64,000 nt of DNA from Struthio camelus (GCF_040807025.1 NC_090942.1:69892911-69956910), one strand, 5' to 3'. Shown: positions 50,501-60,698, counted from the first letter of the stretch. Numbers and translations: made by a program. Notes: a model not told the origin generated them from the sequence alone.

Positions 50501-53299
50501 GAAAGTCTATGATTGAGGATATATTCAAGGCTGGTCTGAGACTTACCCTAGTGTCCTGATCGTGAGGCCATCCATTTTACCTTTAAAGCTGTTGGCTACC
50601 ACATCAGAAAGGGACAACAAACTTTCTGATGGTTCTTGTATTGAAAGAATAATTCTTTCATAAATCTTTTAAGATCTTTTGCTCACCTGTAAACTCATCT
50701 TTGGGCTGCATGTGTAGTTATCTAGCTCCATTTGAAGAAAGCAAAATGTGTTCCTCTTCAGAAGGCCTAAAGGCTTTTCAAACCATCAGACAGTCATCAG
50801 TCATTCAAAAATAATAGAGAGTCTTCTAATTCCCTCAGGCTGTACGCTTTGCCTTTGGAGTCCTGGCCCAGAACTTACGTGATCAAACTGCTCAGGAGCC
50901 AAGGGCCGTTCAGAGAAGGGCTCTTGGCCGCTCTGAAGTCTCCAACTGCTCATCTGGAATCCCTAACAAAATCCCTTCTTCACTATCTCTAGGAAAAATA
51001 GAAAGAAAATGAATGTATTTTAGAGCAATTGAATTTTCTCATTTTCTAAGGAGGGCAACACCTTGGGTGCTCTACTGAGCGAGAGATCTGTTATTAAATG
51101 TGAATTTAAGCAATCACCAGTATTAAGAAAAATCTTACAAGTGCTTTTACTTCAAATGCAACTTTTTTTACTAAACCTATTCTCATGAACTACATTTTCT
51201 CAGTGCACTTTGACAATACAAATGTTTTAGGGGAAGGCATGATGCTCACTCTTATGTCACCTGACTGTCCTTCATTAGCAGATGTCTCCATCTGAATGTT
51301 GCAGTCAGTTTCTTTACACTTCTTTTTATAGAAAATTATTTGCATCAGAAATGCTGAATAAGGAAAGCTCAAGTTATAATACAATTTTATTGATGCTAAA
51401 GAAATTAATGCCAGCTAATATTCTTGTTTCTTGTTCTATTTTTCTTCTGTGTTTGATTTTTGGTAATTGGCCCAAATTGTGTCCCACAGTGGGAGCCTGG
51501 CAAAGAGAGAGGGATGAAGAATGGAGAAGAAGATTTGTAGGTGGCAGGGACAGCTTGCGTATGTGGCTGCATACGTATGTGAGCTGGCATAAAGCAAGGC
51601 TATGTGGATGCTGTTTAACTAATATAGTATACGAGCCCTTAGCTAGCTAAGAATGTGATCCAGTAAGGGCAAAAGAAATGTTTGCAGGTGCCCCAGTGGT
51701 GGTTGATTTCTGTGCAAGAGCAATCAGCATGCACTTAATCACTTCCTAGGAGATTATGTCTGTGAAAGGGTGAATCATACAACTCTTGGTTGACTCATGG
51801 CTTGAAAAAAATGGAATTACCACAATCCAAACTGGTAGGAATTTGTGTTCATGAGGAGAAAAATAAAATGCTTGTTTACACAACAAATTTAGGAAGAGGA
51901 TACTTTACTGTTTAGTCCTTTTACAATGATGAAGGGAAGAGTGGGTTTTTCATTTTTACAAGAAAGAGACAACTGGAATTGAAAAGGAAAGCTAATATAT
52001 TGCTATTCCATTTCTAGCTATGATCTTGCTTGATCTCATAAGTTAAATAGGGTAAGTGCATGTGACGTTATTAGAGGAAAAACTAGGCAATAGAGGACAG
52101 AGTATTTTAGTTGCTCGGAGGACCTCTTCCTCCTGACTCAGAAATAAAGCTGCATCTCTACATGCTGTCAATGGCAATATGTTGTTGGTGAACTACCTTT
52201 TGGATAGCAGCTAAAGCAGAAGTTATGATCATCAGTGGTTATTAGAAACCAAAACGACCTGTCTTAGGGCTAGTGCATTGGCTGCATCCAGATTTTGGTA
52301 AGTGCTTTACATCTAGTCCAGTTTCTCTTGTAGTTCCAAGTGGATGGTATATTTTCTTGCTTTTTTGCCTAAATCTGTTAGGTGTTGCTGTTTTCTATTA
52401 TATTCTGAGCTTTACCTGAGAGACAGCTCAGGTAAAGTGGTGGGAAGAAAAGCCTCAAAGGGAGACAGATATTTGATAAATCCCGCTGAAATCCATTTGT
52501 AGAGAAGGCACGAAGTTCCTTCTAAAGTGATTCCTTCACAGAGTGTGTTACCAACTTTAAAATATTTGGATAGAAATACCCTGTCTTTCTAGGTTACATG
52601 AAAAACCATGAGAAAAGAAAGAACCACTATACTTTAGTTTCCATAAATAGTATTGCATACACGTGATGTTAAATGGATACCCTGTTACCATGAGAATTGA
52701 CACCTATAGGTTTGCACAGAGGACACAATATTCTGCACATTTACCCACCTGTAACTCAGTGTTTCAGTTTCTCAGATTGTTACAGTTTCTACAGCGGTTC
52801 TGGAGGGGTATTTTTGAACTCTGCATCTCTTGTTTAACATGGCAGCTCTGAGAGTCCAGATACATTTAGCATGTACTGCATTCAGTTCACATTTCGTTTT
52901 AAAGAAGTCATTTTTGCTCTCTGTGGAGGCTTCAATTACAGTGGGCCAAACGACAGGGATAATTAAGGCAAGTGGTGGAATACCAGCAGAACGCTTTGGT
53001 GTTTCCACCAAGGATTTTGCAAATCCTAGCTTGATTAATCTGTTTAAACATCTGTGCATCCTCTTGTCTATGCAACTTATCCCTGGGTAGCTCTCTCTCT
53101 TCCGCTCTGTGTGTACCGTGCATGCATTTGTGCCGTGTGGACTCCTGCTCGCAATGGATCAAACACAATCACAGCTCATTCTGCCGTCTCGTTAAGCGCT
53201 CGCACATGATGCGGGCGGTAATATTTCAGCAAATTACATCGTCCTCCTTTAAATTCAGCTCACAATTGCATTCCGTAGTGGAACCGCAGGGCAGAGCCC
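44546..53299. other. Non-coding interval upstream of the CACNA1C exon 1b promoter
   Basis: About 8.7 kb of AT-rich sequence with a possible MIR fragment at 50395-50470. Distal enhancers of exon 1b may lie here but cannot be recognised from one genome. Confidence 0.7.
50395..50470. mobile_element. Possible MIR-like fossil SINE fragment
   Basis: CTGAGGTGGAAAACTATTAT followed by CTCCACTTTACAGCTAGC resembles the MIR segment that reads TGAGGTAGGTACTATTATCCCCATTTTACAGATG. About 70 bases are recognisable. It is weak but ordered similarity. Confidence 0.35.
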
Positions 53300-53394
53300 A
53301 CAACGTTGAGAAATCGCGTCGAAGAGGGGCTGGAGGCCGGCGGCGCCCATTGCCGCGGGCGACCCGGGAGGCGCGGCGCGGTGCGGTGCCGCCG

Positions 53395-53419
53395 CCCGGC
53401 CCGGCCCGGCCCGGCCCGG
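53395..53419. repeat. (CCCGG)5 pentanucleotide tract
   Basis: Five perfect CCCGG units lie in the GC-rich block upstream of CACNA1C exon 1b. It is CpG-rich, prone to length variation and hard to sequence. No function is apparent beyond the island's overall GC content. Confidence 0.85.
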
Positions 53420-53484
53420 CCCCGCCGCCGCTCCCCTCGCCGGTCCCCCCACTCGCCCAGGCAGCCGGCTCCGGCTTGCCTCCT

Positions 53485-53492
53485 TGACGTCA
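53485..53492. promoter_or_regulatory. Perfect palindromic CRE (TGACGTCA)
   Basis: TGACGTCA is the full consensus for CREB/ATF dimers. It lies at the 3' edge of the GC-rich block, 687 bp before the exon 1b ATG, where CREs are normally active (near a CpG-rich start site). L-type channel activity itself signals to CREB, so a feedback loop is conceivable. Only the motif is seen directly. Confidence 0.7.
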
Positions 53493-53760
53493 TGTCTGTA
53501 GAAAGGCTTCAGCAGGCGCAGTGAAGGCAGGGAGCGTGTTAAACTTTCAGATCAAGTCAGCCGGCTCCCAGCGCTGTGCGCGGGGGGCTGCGTGCTGCCG
53601 TCGCAGCTGGAACATCTGGAAGTGTTCAGGGTGTCTGTCTGTCTGCGAGAGGCAGAGAGAAGGGAGCGAGCGTGCTGAGGGAGGGGAGGGAGTAAGGGGC
53701 TGGGACTGTGCTCTCTCTTCCTCTGCAGAAACAGCTCCCTGCCAACACAACGCGCTCAGA

Positions 53761-53793
53761 ATGGCTTTGAAGAGGAGGAGCAGCAGCGTTTGA
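53761..53793 (+). other. Candidate upstream ORF 1 in the CACNA1C exon 1b leader (10 codons)
   Basis: ATG at 53761 has G at -3 and G at +4, a strong initiation context. It is followed by nine codons and TGA, giving MALKRRSSSV. If the leader of exon 1b includes this stretch, ribosomes would be expected to engage it before the main ATG 418 nt downstream. A transcription start after 53761, or a leader intron, would remove it. Confidence 0.35.
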
Positions 53794-53798
53794 ACATC

Positions 53799-53821
53799 TT
53801 TTTTTTTTTTTTTTTTTTTTT
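53799..53821. repeat. Poly-T tract (T23) in the CACNA1C exon 1b leader region
   Basis: Twenty-three uninterrupted T residues begin an extremely pyrimidine-rich stretch that continues to about 53955 and ends TTTAACAG at 53963. It may be transcribed as a U-rich leader. Alternatively it may be the polypyrimidine tract and 3' splice site of a small leader intron, with GAGTAAGG at about 53690 as a possible donor. Sequence alone cannot decide. Confidence 0.7.
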
Positions 53822-54011
53822 CCTCCTTTTCTTACTCTTGTAGTTGGTGGATTTTAAAAAAGACATTTAACCCTCAGAGGTTTGTCCTGGATGCTTTTTC
53901 TTTCCTTTTTTTTTTCCCCCTCTCTCATTTCCCCCCTTCCTGTTCTTTTTTATGGTTTAACAGCCAGAGGTGCTGTGCTAAATTCTTGGAAGGGGCCCGG
54001 ATGTACTGAGG

Positions 54012-54092
54012 ATGCATTGCAATTTCACTAAAGGAGGCAGTAGTGGAAAGGATCAGTTTTTGGTGTTTGATGCAATAATGGGAATCAGGTAA
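54012..54092 (+). other. Candidate upstream ORF 2 in the CACNA1C exon 1b leader (26 codons)
   Basis: ATG at 54012 has A at -3 and C at +4. The frame runs 26 codons and stops at TAA, 86 nt before the main ATG. It is in a different reading frame from the channel. A three-codon ATG-TAC-TGA precedes it at 54001-54009. This stretch is close enough to the main ATG to be in the leader wherever transcription starts upstream. Confidence 0.4.
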
Positions 54093-54178
54093 TAATAAAA
54101 GAGGGAATTCTGCAGCTCCATTCTTCCTTGAATTTTACCAAGCCGATTTGCGGAGGGATTAATCTGGACTCGTTTTAA

Positions 54179-54227
54179 ATGGTCAATGAAAACAAGAGGA
54201 TGTACATTCCAGAAGAAAACCATCAAG
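54179..54227 (+). CDS. CACNA1C: CACNA1C alternative first coding exon 1b (short N-terminus)
   Basis: This exon encodes the short cytoplasmic N-terminus of Cav1.2. ATG at 54179 is in a strong context (A at -3, G at +4) and opens MVNENKRMYIPEENHQ. One G follows, then the donor GTAAGC at 54228. The mammalian sequence as I recall it is MVNENTRMYIPEENHQ, a single Thr/Lys difference. In other vertebrates exon 2 continues with SNYGSPRP; it is not present before 64000, in line with the very long first intron of this gene. The exon lies just downstream of a GC-rich, CRE-containing block (53300-53500), consistent with its own promoter. The frame beyond 54227 is intron. Confidence 0.96.
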
Positions 54228-55009
54228 GTAAGCTTGAGATTTACCTCAAAGCCTCTAGCAACCATTCTCTCCCGTCCCCATTGTCTGTAGTCTCTCGGTG
54301 CAGTTCAGCTGCTCCCGCTGCTGCCACAGCCAGCGGCAGGCGCAGGGGCCGGGGGAGAGGACAGGCTTTGACACCAGTTTCCATTCGGAGCGTATAGATA
54401 CCATCAGTAACGGGTGTACTGCAGGGAGAGAGCCCCTCAGCCCTTCGGGGAGCGTGTGCTTCGTATGAAACCCCAGGCAGAGAAAAGTTGCTTAAGTCGC
54501 CGTCACCTTCTTCTGAAGCAGACGGGCGAGAGGGGACGCCCGGGGCAGGGGCTGTGCAGTGTGGACGGAGGCTAAGTGAAGCCGCGGGGCAGCTCGCTTT
54601 TACGTGTCGGGGGCAGATTTAACTCGCAGTGCAGCCGGGATTAGGGGATCTTTACCAATTAATGTCGTCCCGATCCTCCTAGCCCCCATCTCAGTACGGC
54701 TTCCTAAGACACCGGGAGAGGAGCCCTACCCTTCTCTTACGCTATTTCTAATCTCTCGCACGAAAGGGGAGGGGAAGGGGAATTATCTACTTACACACAC
54801 ACAACATACACACGCACATACGGAGACAGAATGACAGACACCGGTGAGTGTCTGTATGAAAATTAAAGTTAGGCTTTACTTGGGGCAGTGATTTCTCGAC
54901 TAGCTCCTTTCGGGATCGCCCGCATCATGGATACCCAGCCGTGCTGCTGCTCCTCAGCATTAGCAAATGTACCCAGCTATTCCCTGTAGTAAAACTTTGT
55001 TTGTCCAAA

Positions 55010-55770
55010 CTCCAGAAGTGTGCCCTCGCCCCCCCCTTCCCCGCTCAACCCCGATCTGCTGTTCCTGAAGTTATTTTTATCCTGTTACCTGCATGTTGTC
55101 ACCCCCTCCCCTCCCTTCCCGACCAGCCCTGAGCGCGCACAGCGGTATTGCAGAGCAGGCAGAGCCATTTCCTTCCCTCGGCGAGAGAGGAGCAGTGCTC
55201 CAGCGGCAGCGCTCTGCCGGGGGGGGGGGGTCTTTCTCAGCAGAACCCCCCCCCCCCGTTTGTGGCCAACTTGTTTCCCCTGCCGTCCCCCTAGGGCAGC
55301 CCCCCCGCCCCGTTTCGCGGTACGTGCTCGCACCTCCGCTGCCCGGGCTGACTTGTCCGGACGGCGATCGGCGGCGGCGATTTAACAGCTGGGTTTGGTG
55401 CGGGGGCGCCCGGGCGGCGGGGACCCCCAGCCCGGCCCGCTGAGCTGCCCAGGTGCCCTCTCCCGGGCCAGCCCCGGCAGGGGCGGCAGCCGGGGACGGG
55501 CGTTATCGCTGCAGCAGCTCTTCATAGCGGAGGGGTTTCAGCGGTCGGCCCACCCCCCACCCCTTCCAGTTAAATACGATTAAATAGAAAGAGCAGCACC
55601 CTCCAGGCGCCCTGTGGCGGTGAGGTGGGAGAGCAGAGGAAGCGGCCCCCGGGGCGGTGCGGAGCGGAGCGGAGCGCTGCGCGGGCTGCGAGCAGGGCCG
55701 AGCCCGCGGCACATGCCAGCGGGCGAGCTGCTGCTCCGCGGCCAGCGCCACGAAGGGGGACGAGGAGCTC
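55010..55770. promoter_or_regulatory. CpG-rich block just inside CACNA1C intron 1b
   Basis: This second GC- and CpG-dense block begins about 0.8 kb after exon 1b. It contains long C and G homopolymers, GGAGCGGAGCGG-type repeats near 55660 and several GC boxes. Islands of this kind commonly extend over the first intron of developmental and neuronal genes and can hold enhancers or alternative starts. No exon with a recognisable product was found. The open frames here are compositional. Confidence 0.6.
55219..55257. repeat. G12 / C12 inverted repeat (perfect hairpin)
   Basis: A run of twelve G (55219-55230) is followed by a 15-base spacer and a run of twelve C (55246-55257). The arms are perfectly complementary, so either strand or the nascent RNA can fold into a 12-bp all-GC stem. 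The G run can also take part in G-quadruplexes. Homopolymer lengths here are likely to vary between individuals and to carry sequencing error. Confidence 0.9.
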
Positions 55771-55775
55771 AGCCT

Positions 55776-55800
55776 CCATAGCGATATGCCAACGCTATGG
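55776..55800. promoter_or_regulatory. Inverted repeat with RFX X-box-like half sites
   Basis: CCATAGCG (55776-55783) and CGCTATGG (55793-55800) are perfect 8-bp inverted arms separated by 9 bases, with AAC following the second arm. The minus strand reads GTTGCCATAGC, which resembles one half of the RFX X-box (GTTGCCATGGCAAC). It sits at the 3' edge of the CpG block. Binding is inferred only from motif resemblance. Confidence 0.35.
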
Positions 55801-57278
55801 CAACCTACAGCCAGCTCCCTGCTTATCAGCTGCAGTGATTATATAATTGGAGGAGCAGTTTTGCATCTGTCTCTTGATGCGGATTGTCAGGACTCCCAGG
55901 TGAAAGAGCAACTCGTAAAGCAAACAGAGAATGAGCCAGATGGAAGAAAGTTGTGTTCCCTGGTAGTGCTCGGGCTGTCATGTATTTACAATCTATTTTT
56001 ATTTTGTGTAAACAGAGAGCGCTTGAAAGGTTAAATTGATCAGTAGCCAAGAAAAGCTGGTGGCAAGGAGGTGAGAGCAAACCAATCACGATGGGGAAGG
56101 GGGTAATTAAAGCGGGTGCGGGGGCTCAGCTGAAAGAGGCTAAAAAGACGAGGAGAAGGCAAGGCTAGGGCTGTGCTGCGGGTCTGCCCTTCACATGTGT
56201 GGAGGGAGGATCGGTTCAGGATAATCGGTGCCTCACTTCTGCATCCTTCTCAGCTGCTGGTAGCAGGGTGGATGTTCCAGGTACTACCAACGCAAGAAAA
56301 AATTTTATGTCTCTTTCTTGAAATGTGAGTGGCATGACTAGGCCTCTGCCTGTAGTTGCTTTCTGCACATGTCAGCCCTCAGTTAACCACTTAGTAGACT
56401 GCCTGAATAGCCTCATACTGAGGAGTCTCTATGGCAAATGAGCCAAAATAATGGTAGCTTATTTAAAAGAAAAAACAAAAGTGTACTGAAGTATACTGGA
56501 AAGCGTTAGTTAAACTGAGAGGGCTGTGGGAAGGAAAATTAATTTTGTTGATTTCTTCACTACTAATTTAGCTAGGTTTGGAATATCCTTATTTTACACT
56601 TTTGAATGTGACTTAGCACACCAAAACCGTTTTGCCCTAAAATGAGAATTTCCTGACTCTTTAGGATGTTAAAAATATGAGTCTGTTACGCTTTCATTGC
56701 AGTCTCATGTTACACAGGGAAAGGGGAACTAATAGTATTGTTTCTTGATGCTGAGATAATTTTCAGTGTTTATTTTTCCTACATAATGGAATGTATTTTG
56801 ACAACAATTAATTATTCATTGTTATCATAGAGCATATGCTTATTTAGAAAATTAACAAAAAAAAAAAAGGCAGCAGAAAAAGCTTTCAAAACTAACTACA
56901 TCACATTTAATGCACATATGGGACCTGGTGTAATCCTAGATGGGCATCTTTAATGCATTCCCTCATAATATTTTGAAAATTTTGTCTTGCGATATAAAAT
57001 GGAAAATCTACTTTGCAAAATTATGTTTTACAGCCCTCTCAAGGGAGGGAACAGAATGAGTCAACCTGGCCTTTGGGGCTGCAAGTTGGAATCTCAAATG
57101 AAGTTTAAACATCTAGTTAAATTTCACTGCTTGTGATTCGGAGGGATCCTTCCTGGTGAGATTTGGTGACCAGCCAGGAAATGAAATAAAACTAGTATTT
57201 TTGCTCTGTTTTTCAGTTACAGGGCTTAGGTGGGAGGTGGACGTGGGAGGCTGTGGGGGTGTCCGAGTACTGCCTCTC

Positions 57279-57294
57279 CCGGAAGGTGGCGCTA
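57279..57294 (+). promoter_or_regulatory. Candidate CTCF site in CACNA1C intron 1b
   Basis: CCGGAAGGTGGCGCTA closely matches the CTCF core CCASYAGRKGGCGCTA: the AGGTGGCGCTA half is almost perfect and the leading CC is present. It lies in an isolated GC- and CpG-rich patch of about 120 bp (57228-57350) inside AT-rich intron, unlike its surroundings. Motif reading is on the plus strand. Confidence 0.5.
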
Positions 57295-57449
57295 CAGGGC
57301 TGCGGAGCCGGGCACCGTAGAGGCGCTCGGGAGGCGTTCGGCAGGAGACAATTCTAGGTCTGCTTCCTCCATCCCCTGCCTTTCAGGAGGAAAGGCCAGA
57401 TATAGCACTGATAGATATGTATCTATCCTGGAATAAAATTCATTAGTAT

Positions 57450-57750
57450 TAAAGAGCCCCTGGTAGGTCATCTATTCCATATAGTAATGATCCTCTGAGT
57501 GAAAAGCCATTTCTGATACCAGGTCTAAACTGCCCTTCGTTCAATTTCAGATAATGCCTTTGGGCTTTGTCCTTATTGCGTATTTTGAACAGATTTCTAC
57601 CTGCTTCTTGTAAAAAATCCCCTCAGGTATTTGTCAACCATAATTAGGTCTTCTTGCAACCTCCTTTTGTAACCCGCCCATATTTTGTTCTTGAAATCTT
57701 TCCCTGTAAGACGTTATTTTCATAGTCCTTCTGTCTTCTGTATCTGTTAA
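57450..57750 (-). mobile_element. Ancient CR1/L3-type LINE fragment
   Basis: Plus-strand segments such as GACAGATTTCTACCTGCTTC-like sequence at about 57588-57608, then CCCCTCAGGTATTTGTCAACC and AACCTCCTTTTGTAACCC, resemble in order the reverse complement of the old CR1/L3 3' region (the CCCTTCATGTATTTGAAGAC class known from many amniotes). Divergence is high, so boundaries are approximate and the assignment is by resemblance. Confidence 0.5.
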
Positions 57751-58334
57751 ATTAAGCAACTAATTAGTATTCCCTTTATCTGTCAGAAACCTGCTGACAG
57801 TGACAGTCAAATCACTAGTATATCCCTAGTGCATTTTCTGACCTGAAGTGAGGGTCAAAATGAGAAATATTCCCTTTAACTTTGCAGATACAAATACACA
57901 GATGATGGTGTACACTTCACAGTTGATTTCAATTTAAGGGTTGAAAACTATCTCATGCTGTGCTATGAGATAAAACCTTTGGAGATGTGGGTTAAAATTT
58001 ATTGGATGTTTGCTGTGATTTTTCTGTGGTATTTTCAGAATTCCAATTTTATTTCCTGTAATTTTTTGGGACTGTGTTTTTGCATGTAGGAGAAACTCCA
58101 TTCTTTCCATGGTGACAAAGTGATTAGATTAGCAATCTGATTCTTCATTTTTGTGTATCTGTTTCGTGCTATCATTTTGCTGTGAGGATTTGTCTGAATG
58201 GGCATGAGTTATGGGGCCTAATGAATACTGCTAATTAGTTTAAAGCATCTCAGATTTTTCCTCAGGATTTGAGGGGGGAAATCTGAATCACTATTTTAAA
58301 ATGCAGCACTAAAATTCCAACTCCACTGATTTAA

Positions 58335-58405
58335 CAGTAATTGCTTGTATTTATAAAGTACAGTCCTTTATGTCAGAGTACTTGGAACATGCTCTAAGTA
58401 TTAAG
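58335..58405. mobile_element. Possible fossil SINE fragment
   Basis: TTGTATTTATAAAGTACAGT with CAGAGTACTTGGAACATG after it has the layout of the amniote MIR-type motif (TATTTATAAAGCACTTT, CAAAGCGCTTTACAAA). The match is short and the call is tentative. It abuts the palindrome at 58411-58444. Confidence 0.25.
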
Positions 58406-58410
58406 TATTT

Positions 58411-58444
58411 TATTGAACATAATATGAATATATTATGTTCAATA
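58411..58444. repeat. Perfect 15-bp inverted repeat, 4-base spacer
   Basis: TATTGAACATAATAT (58411-58425) and ATATTATGTTCAATA (58430-58444) are exact reverse complements around GAAT. The stem is AT-rich. Pairing continues imperfectly outward. No gene or known element is associated. Confidence 0.9.
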
Positions 58445-60698
58445 TAAAATATATTTACTGTTAAATAACAATAGTTAAACACCCTACATAATAGTGTTCT
58501 GCATTTACTTGTAAAAGTTACCGGTAGAGCCTACAGAAAAGTATTTAAGTGCTTTCAGCCATTTCCTATCCTTAAAAGGAGTATTTAAGTATCCTGCAAA
58601 AGGCCTGGAATTTAAAGCATATACTTTTGAAAGATTTTCTCTGACATGTACATCAGTCCTCTGACTGGTTATTCCTAAAGTTTGTGAGTGTTTTTCCCAT
58701 CGTGAATACTCATTTGTGGAGATCTAGCTGGAGCTCTCTGTAACCAAGACGCTCCTTGTGAACCCCTTCTTGGTTGCACGTCTGCTGTGCCATCAAATAT
58801 GTTTTTGGGGTTACATCTGTGTAATTCATTGCAGGAGATGTGACACACCCTTGCTGTGCAGAATTAATTTGTTCTACCAAGATAATTACTTTGAGCTATT
58901 TGTTCTCCTTTTTAAAAGCTTTCTGAGAACATTTTAATGTAGAGAACATGCAGCATAACTACAATATTGCTGTGAATGCTTAATTTGTTTTATTTTCTTT
59001 CACTTTTGTGGAAAATCACAAATCGACATCCATACTTAAGATAGAATTAATCTGAATGGCAATTGCTGCTTGACTTATGTTTTCTCCTCCCCCCCGCCCC
59101 CCGTTTTTTTTCCTTTCTTAAGGGAACTTTCATTATTTATACAGGACAGTTGAGAACATCAAGTTATCATTTTATTTGTTAGCAACTGTCTCATTTAACC
59201 CTTTCTGGGAATCAGGTCAAGAAACTGACGTTTAGGAACAGCAAACACAAGATCTCTTCTGAGCCAATTACTTCTGTAAATTTATTGACTATCAAACAAC
59301 ATAACAGATGTGACTGTGTGCAGTAAAAGTCTCTCTTAAATTACTGAAAACAACAAATCAGATTAACACTGAAGAAAGCTTTTACCGATGGCAGATATAT
59401 GCTTTACAAAACATAATGTTATTAAATCCTTCAATTGCTTATCTTATTTTTAAAACTCTAGAGCAACCCGGTGTATTTTTGAATCAATCATTTATCAAAA
59501 ACACTATTTTTTATTTAGATGCATAGTGGAGATGAGATGAATTTGGGAGAAAGTTCAGTAATTGAAATCAATCAATAAGGATTGATTCCCATATCCTTAT
59601 TTTAAGAATAAAAGATGATATTAAGCATTCAGTCTTACCGATGACCACTGAATGGTTTCCCTTTGGACATATCTGTTATCTTACATAAAATTTGGCTTTT
59701 TTTGTTGTTTTTGTAACTTCTACTAATGCAAGCGGAAACAAACTGAATACTTAACACTTTTAGATTGCTTTGGCTTTATTGGAGCAAATGAGACATTGCA
59801 CACTTAACGCTTCTTGAGGATTTGTTCCTCTTCCTTTCCTTTTTTCCTAAGAGAGAGGAAGTCAGAGTTGGTCTCATGTGCAGAGAACAGTGGGCAGAGG
59901 TGATGGGCTTACAGCACTTCTGCCAGAAAGCAGGTATGTTGTAGTGTCAGTACTAGTTTTAGGTGGCAAAGGAGTATTCTGGGAGCTCTGAAACACAGTG
60001 ATGAAATCTGCTGGTCACAAGAGCATGCATCGGTATTGCAAAACTGGCATGCACTAGATGATGGTGAAGTCTGTAGTGTGTATGCAAATGTTTGTCCTAT
60101 AGAATCCTCAAAATGGCTTCTGCCACTTTGCGTGGGCAAGGGGACATAATGATGATAGCAGTATAAACTTTGTAACAAACTTTAAAGGGAGTCAGGGTAC
60201 CTACGTTCTTTTGGCTGGAAGAGCTGTACTGTGTATAGAGATTTCCAGAACGTAAGGCCTCGCTGCATTTCTCCCAGAAACCTAAATATAAAGCTAGTAG
60301 CTTGTATGGTTTGGATAGTTGAATTTGGCAGTCCATTGAGGAGGAGGAAAAAAACCCTGAAAAAATGAAGAAGGAAAAAAAGGGAGAAAGCATTAATTGA
60401 TATAAGATAGAAGACTTGATGGGATTCCATATTGTCTTTATTTTGGCATATCAGCACGTGTCCAGATACAAAGGCAAATTATTTTGATCTACAACTGAGA
60501 GGTTAGTAGTATGGCTCATTCCTAAGAGAAGCTTAGATTGAGGGGAAACTGCTCATAACGGGTTTAATATTGGTCTGCTCAATGTATCATCTTCACAGTT
60601 ATCTACCTTTCTTAGGAAGGATAATTTTGAGATACTGCCCTCACTGGTACGTGTTTCACTGTGAGGAATTGCATGCTTAAGGAGGGAGGGGATTAAAC

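Larger units (their letters stand above)
53300..53790 (+). promoter_or_regulatory. GC-rich promoter region and leader start of CACNA1C exon 1b
   Basis: From about 53310 to 53490 the sequence is strongly GC- and CpG-rich. It includes a (CCCGG)5 tract at 53395-53419 and ends at a perfect CRE (53485-53492). No TATA box is apparent. A purine-rich stretch with GAGAG and GGGAGGG motifs follows at 53640-53700. The exon 1b ATG is at 54179, so transcription probably starts somewhere in 53350-53750. This placement is inferred from composition and position only. Confidence 0.6.

Noticed and set aside
53122..53524. Overlapping GC-rich frames upstream of exon 1b
   Set aside because: Compositional artefacts of the promoter island, with no family resemblance on either strand.
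55020..56034. Frames of 60-125 codons in the intron-1 CpG block
   Set aside because: Rich in Pro, Arg and Ala from composition, they lie after a clear exon 1b donor and lack recognised motifs.
57230..57436. Possible extra CACNA1C exon in the GC patch
   Set aside because: The 68-codon frame does not resemble exon 2 or any channel segment and lacks an obvious acceptor. The patch is better explained by the CTCF-like site.
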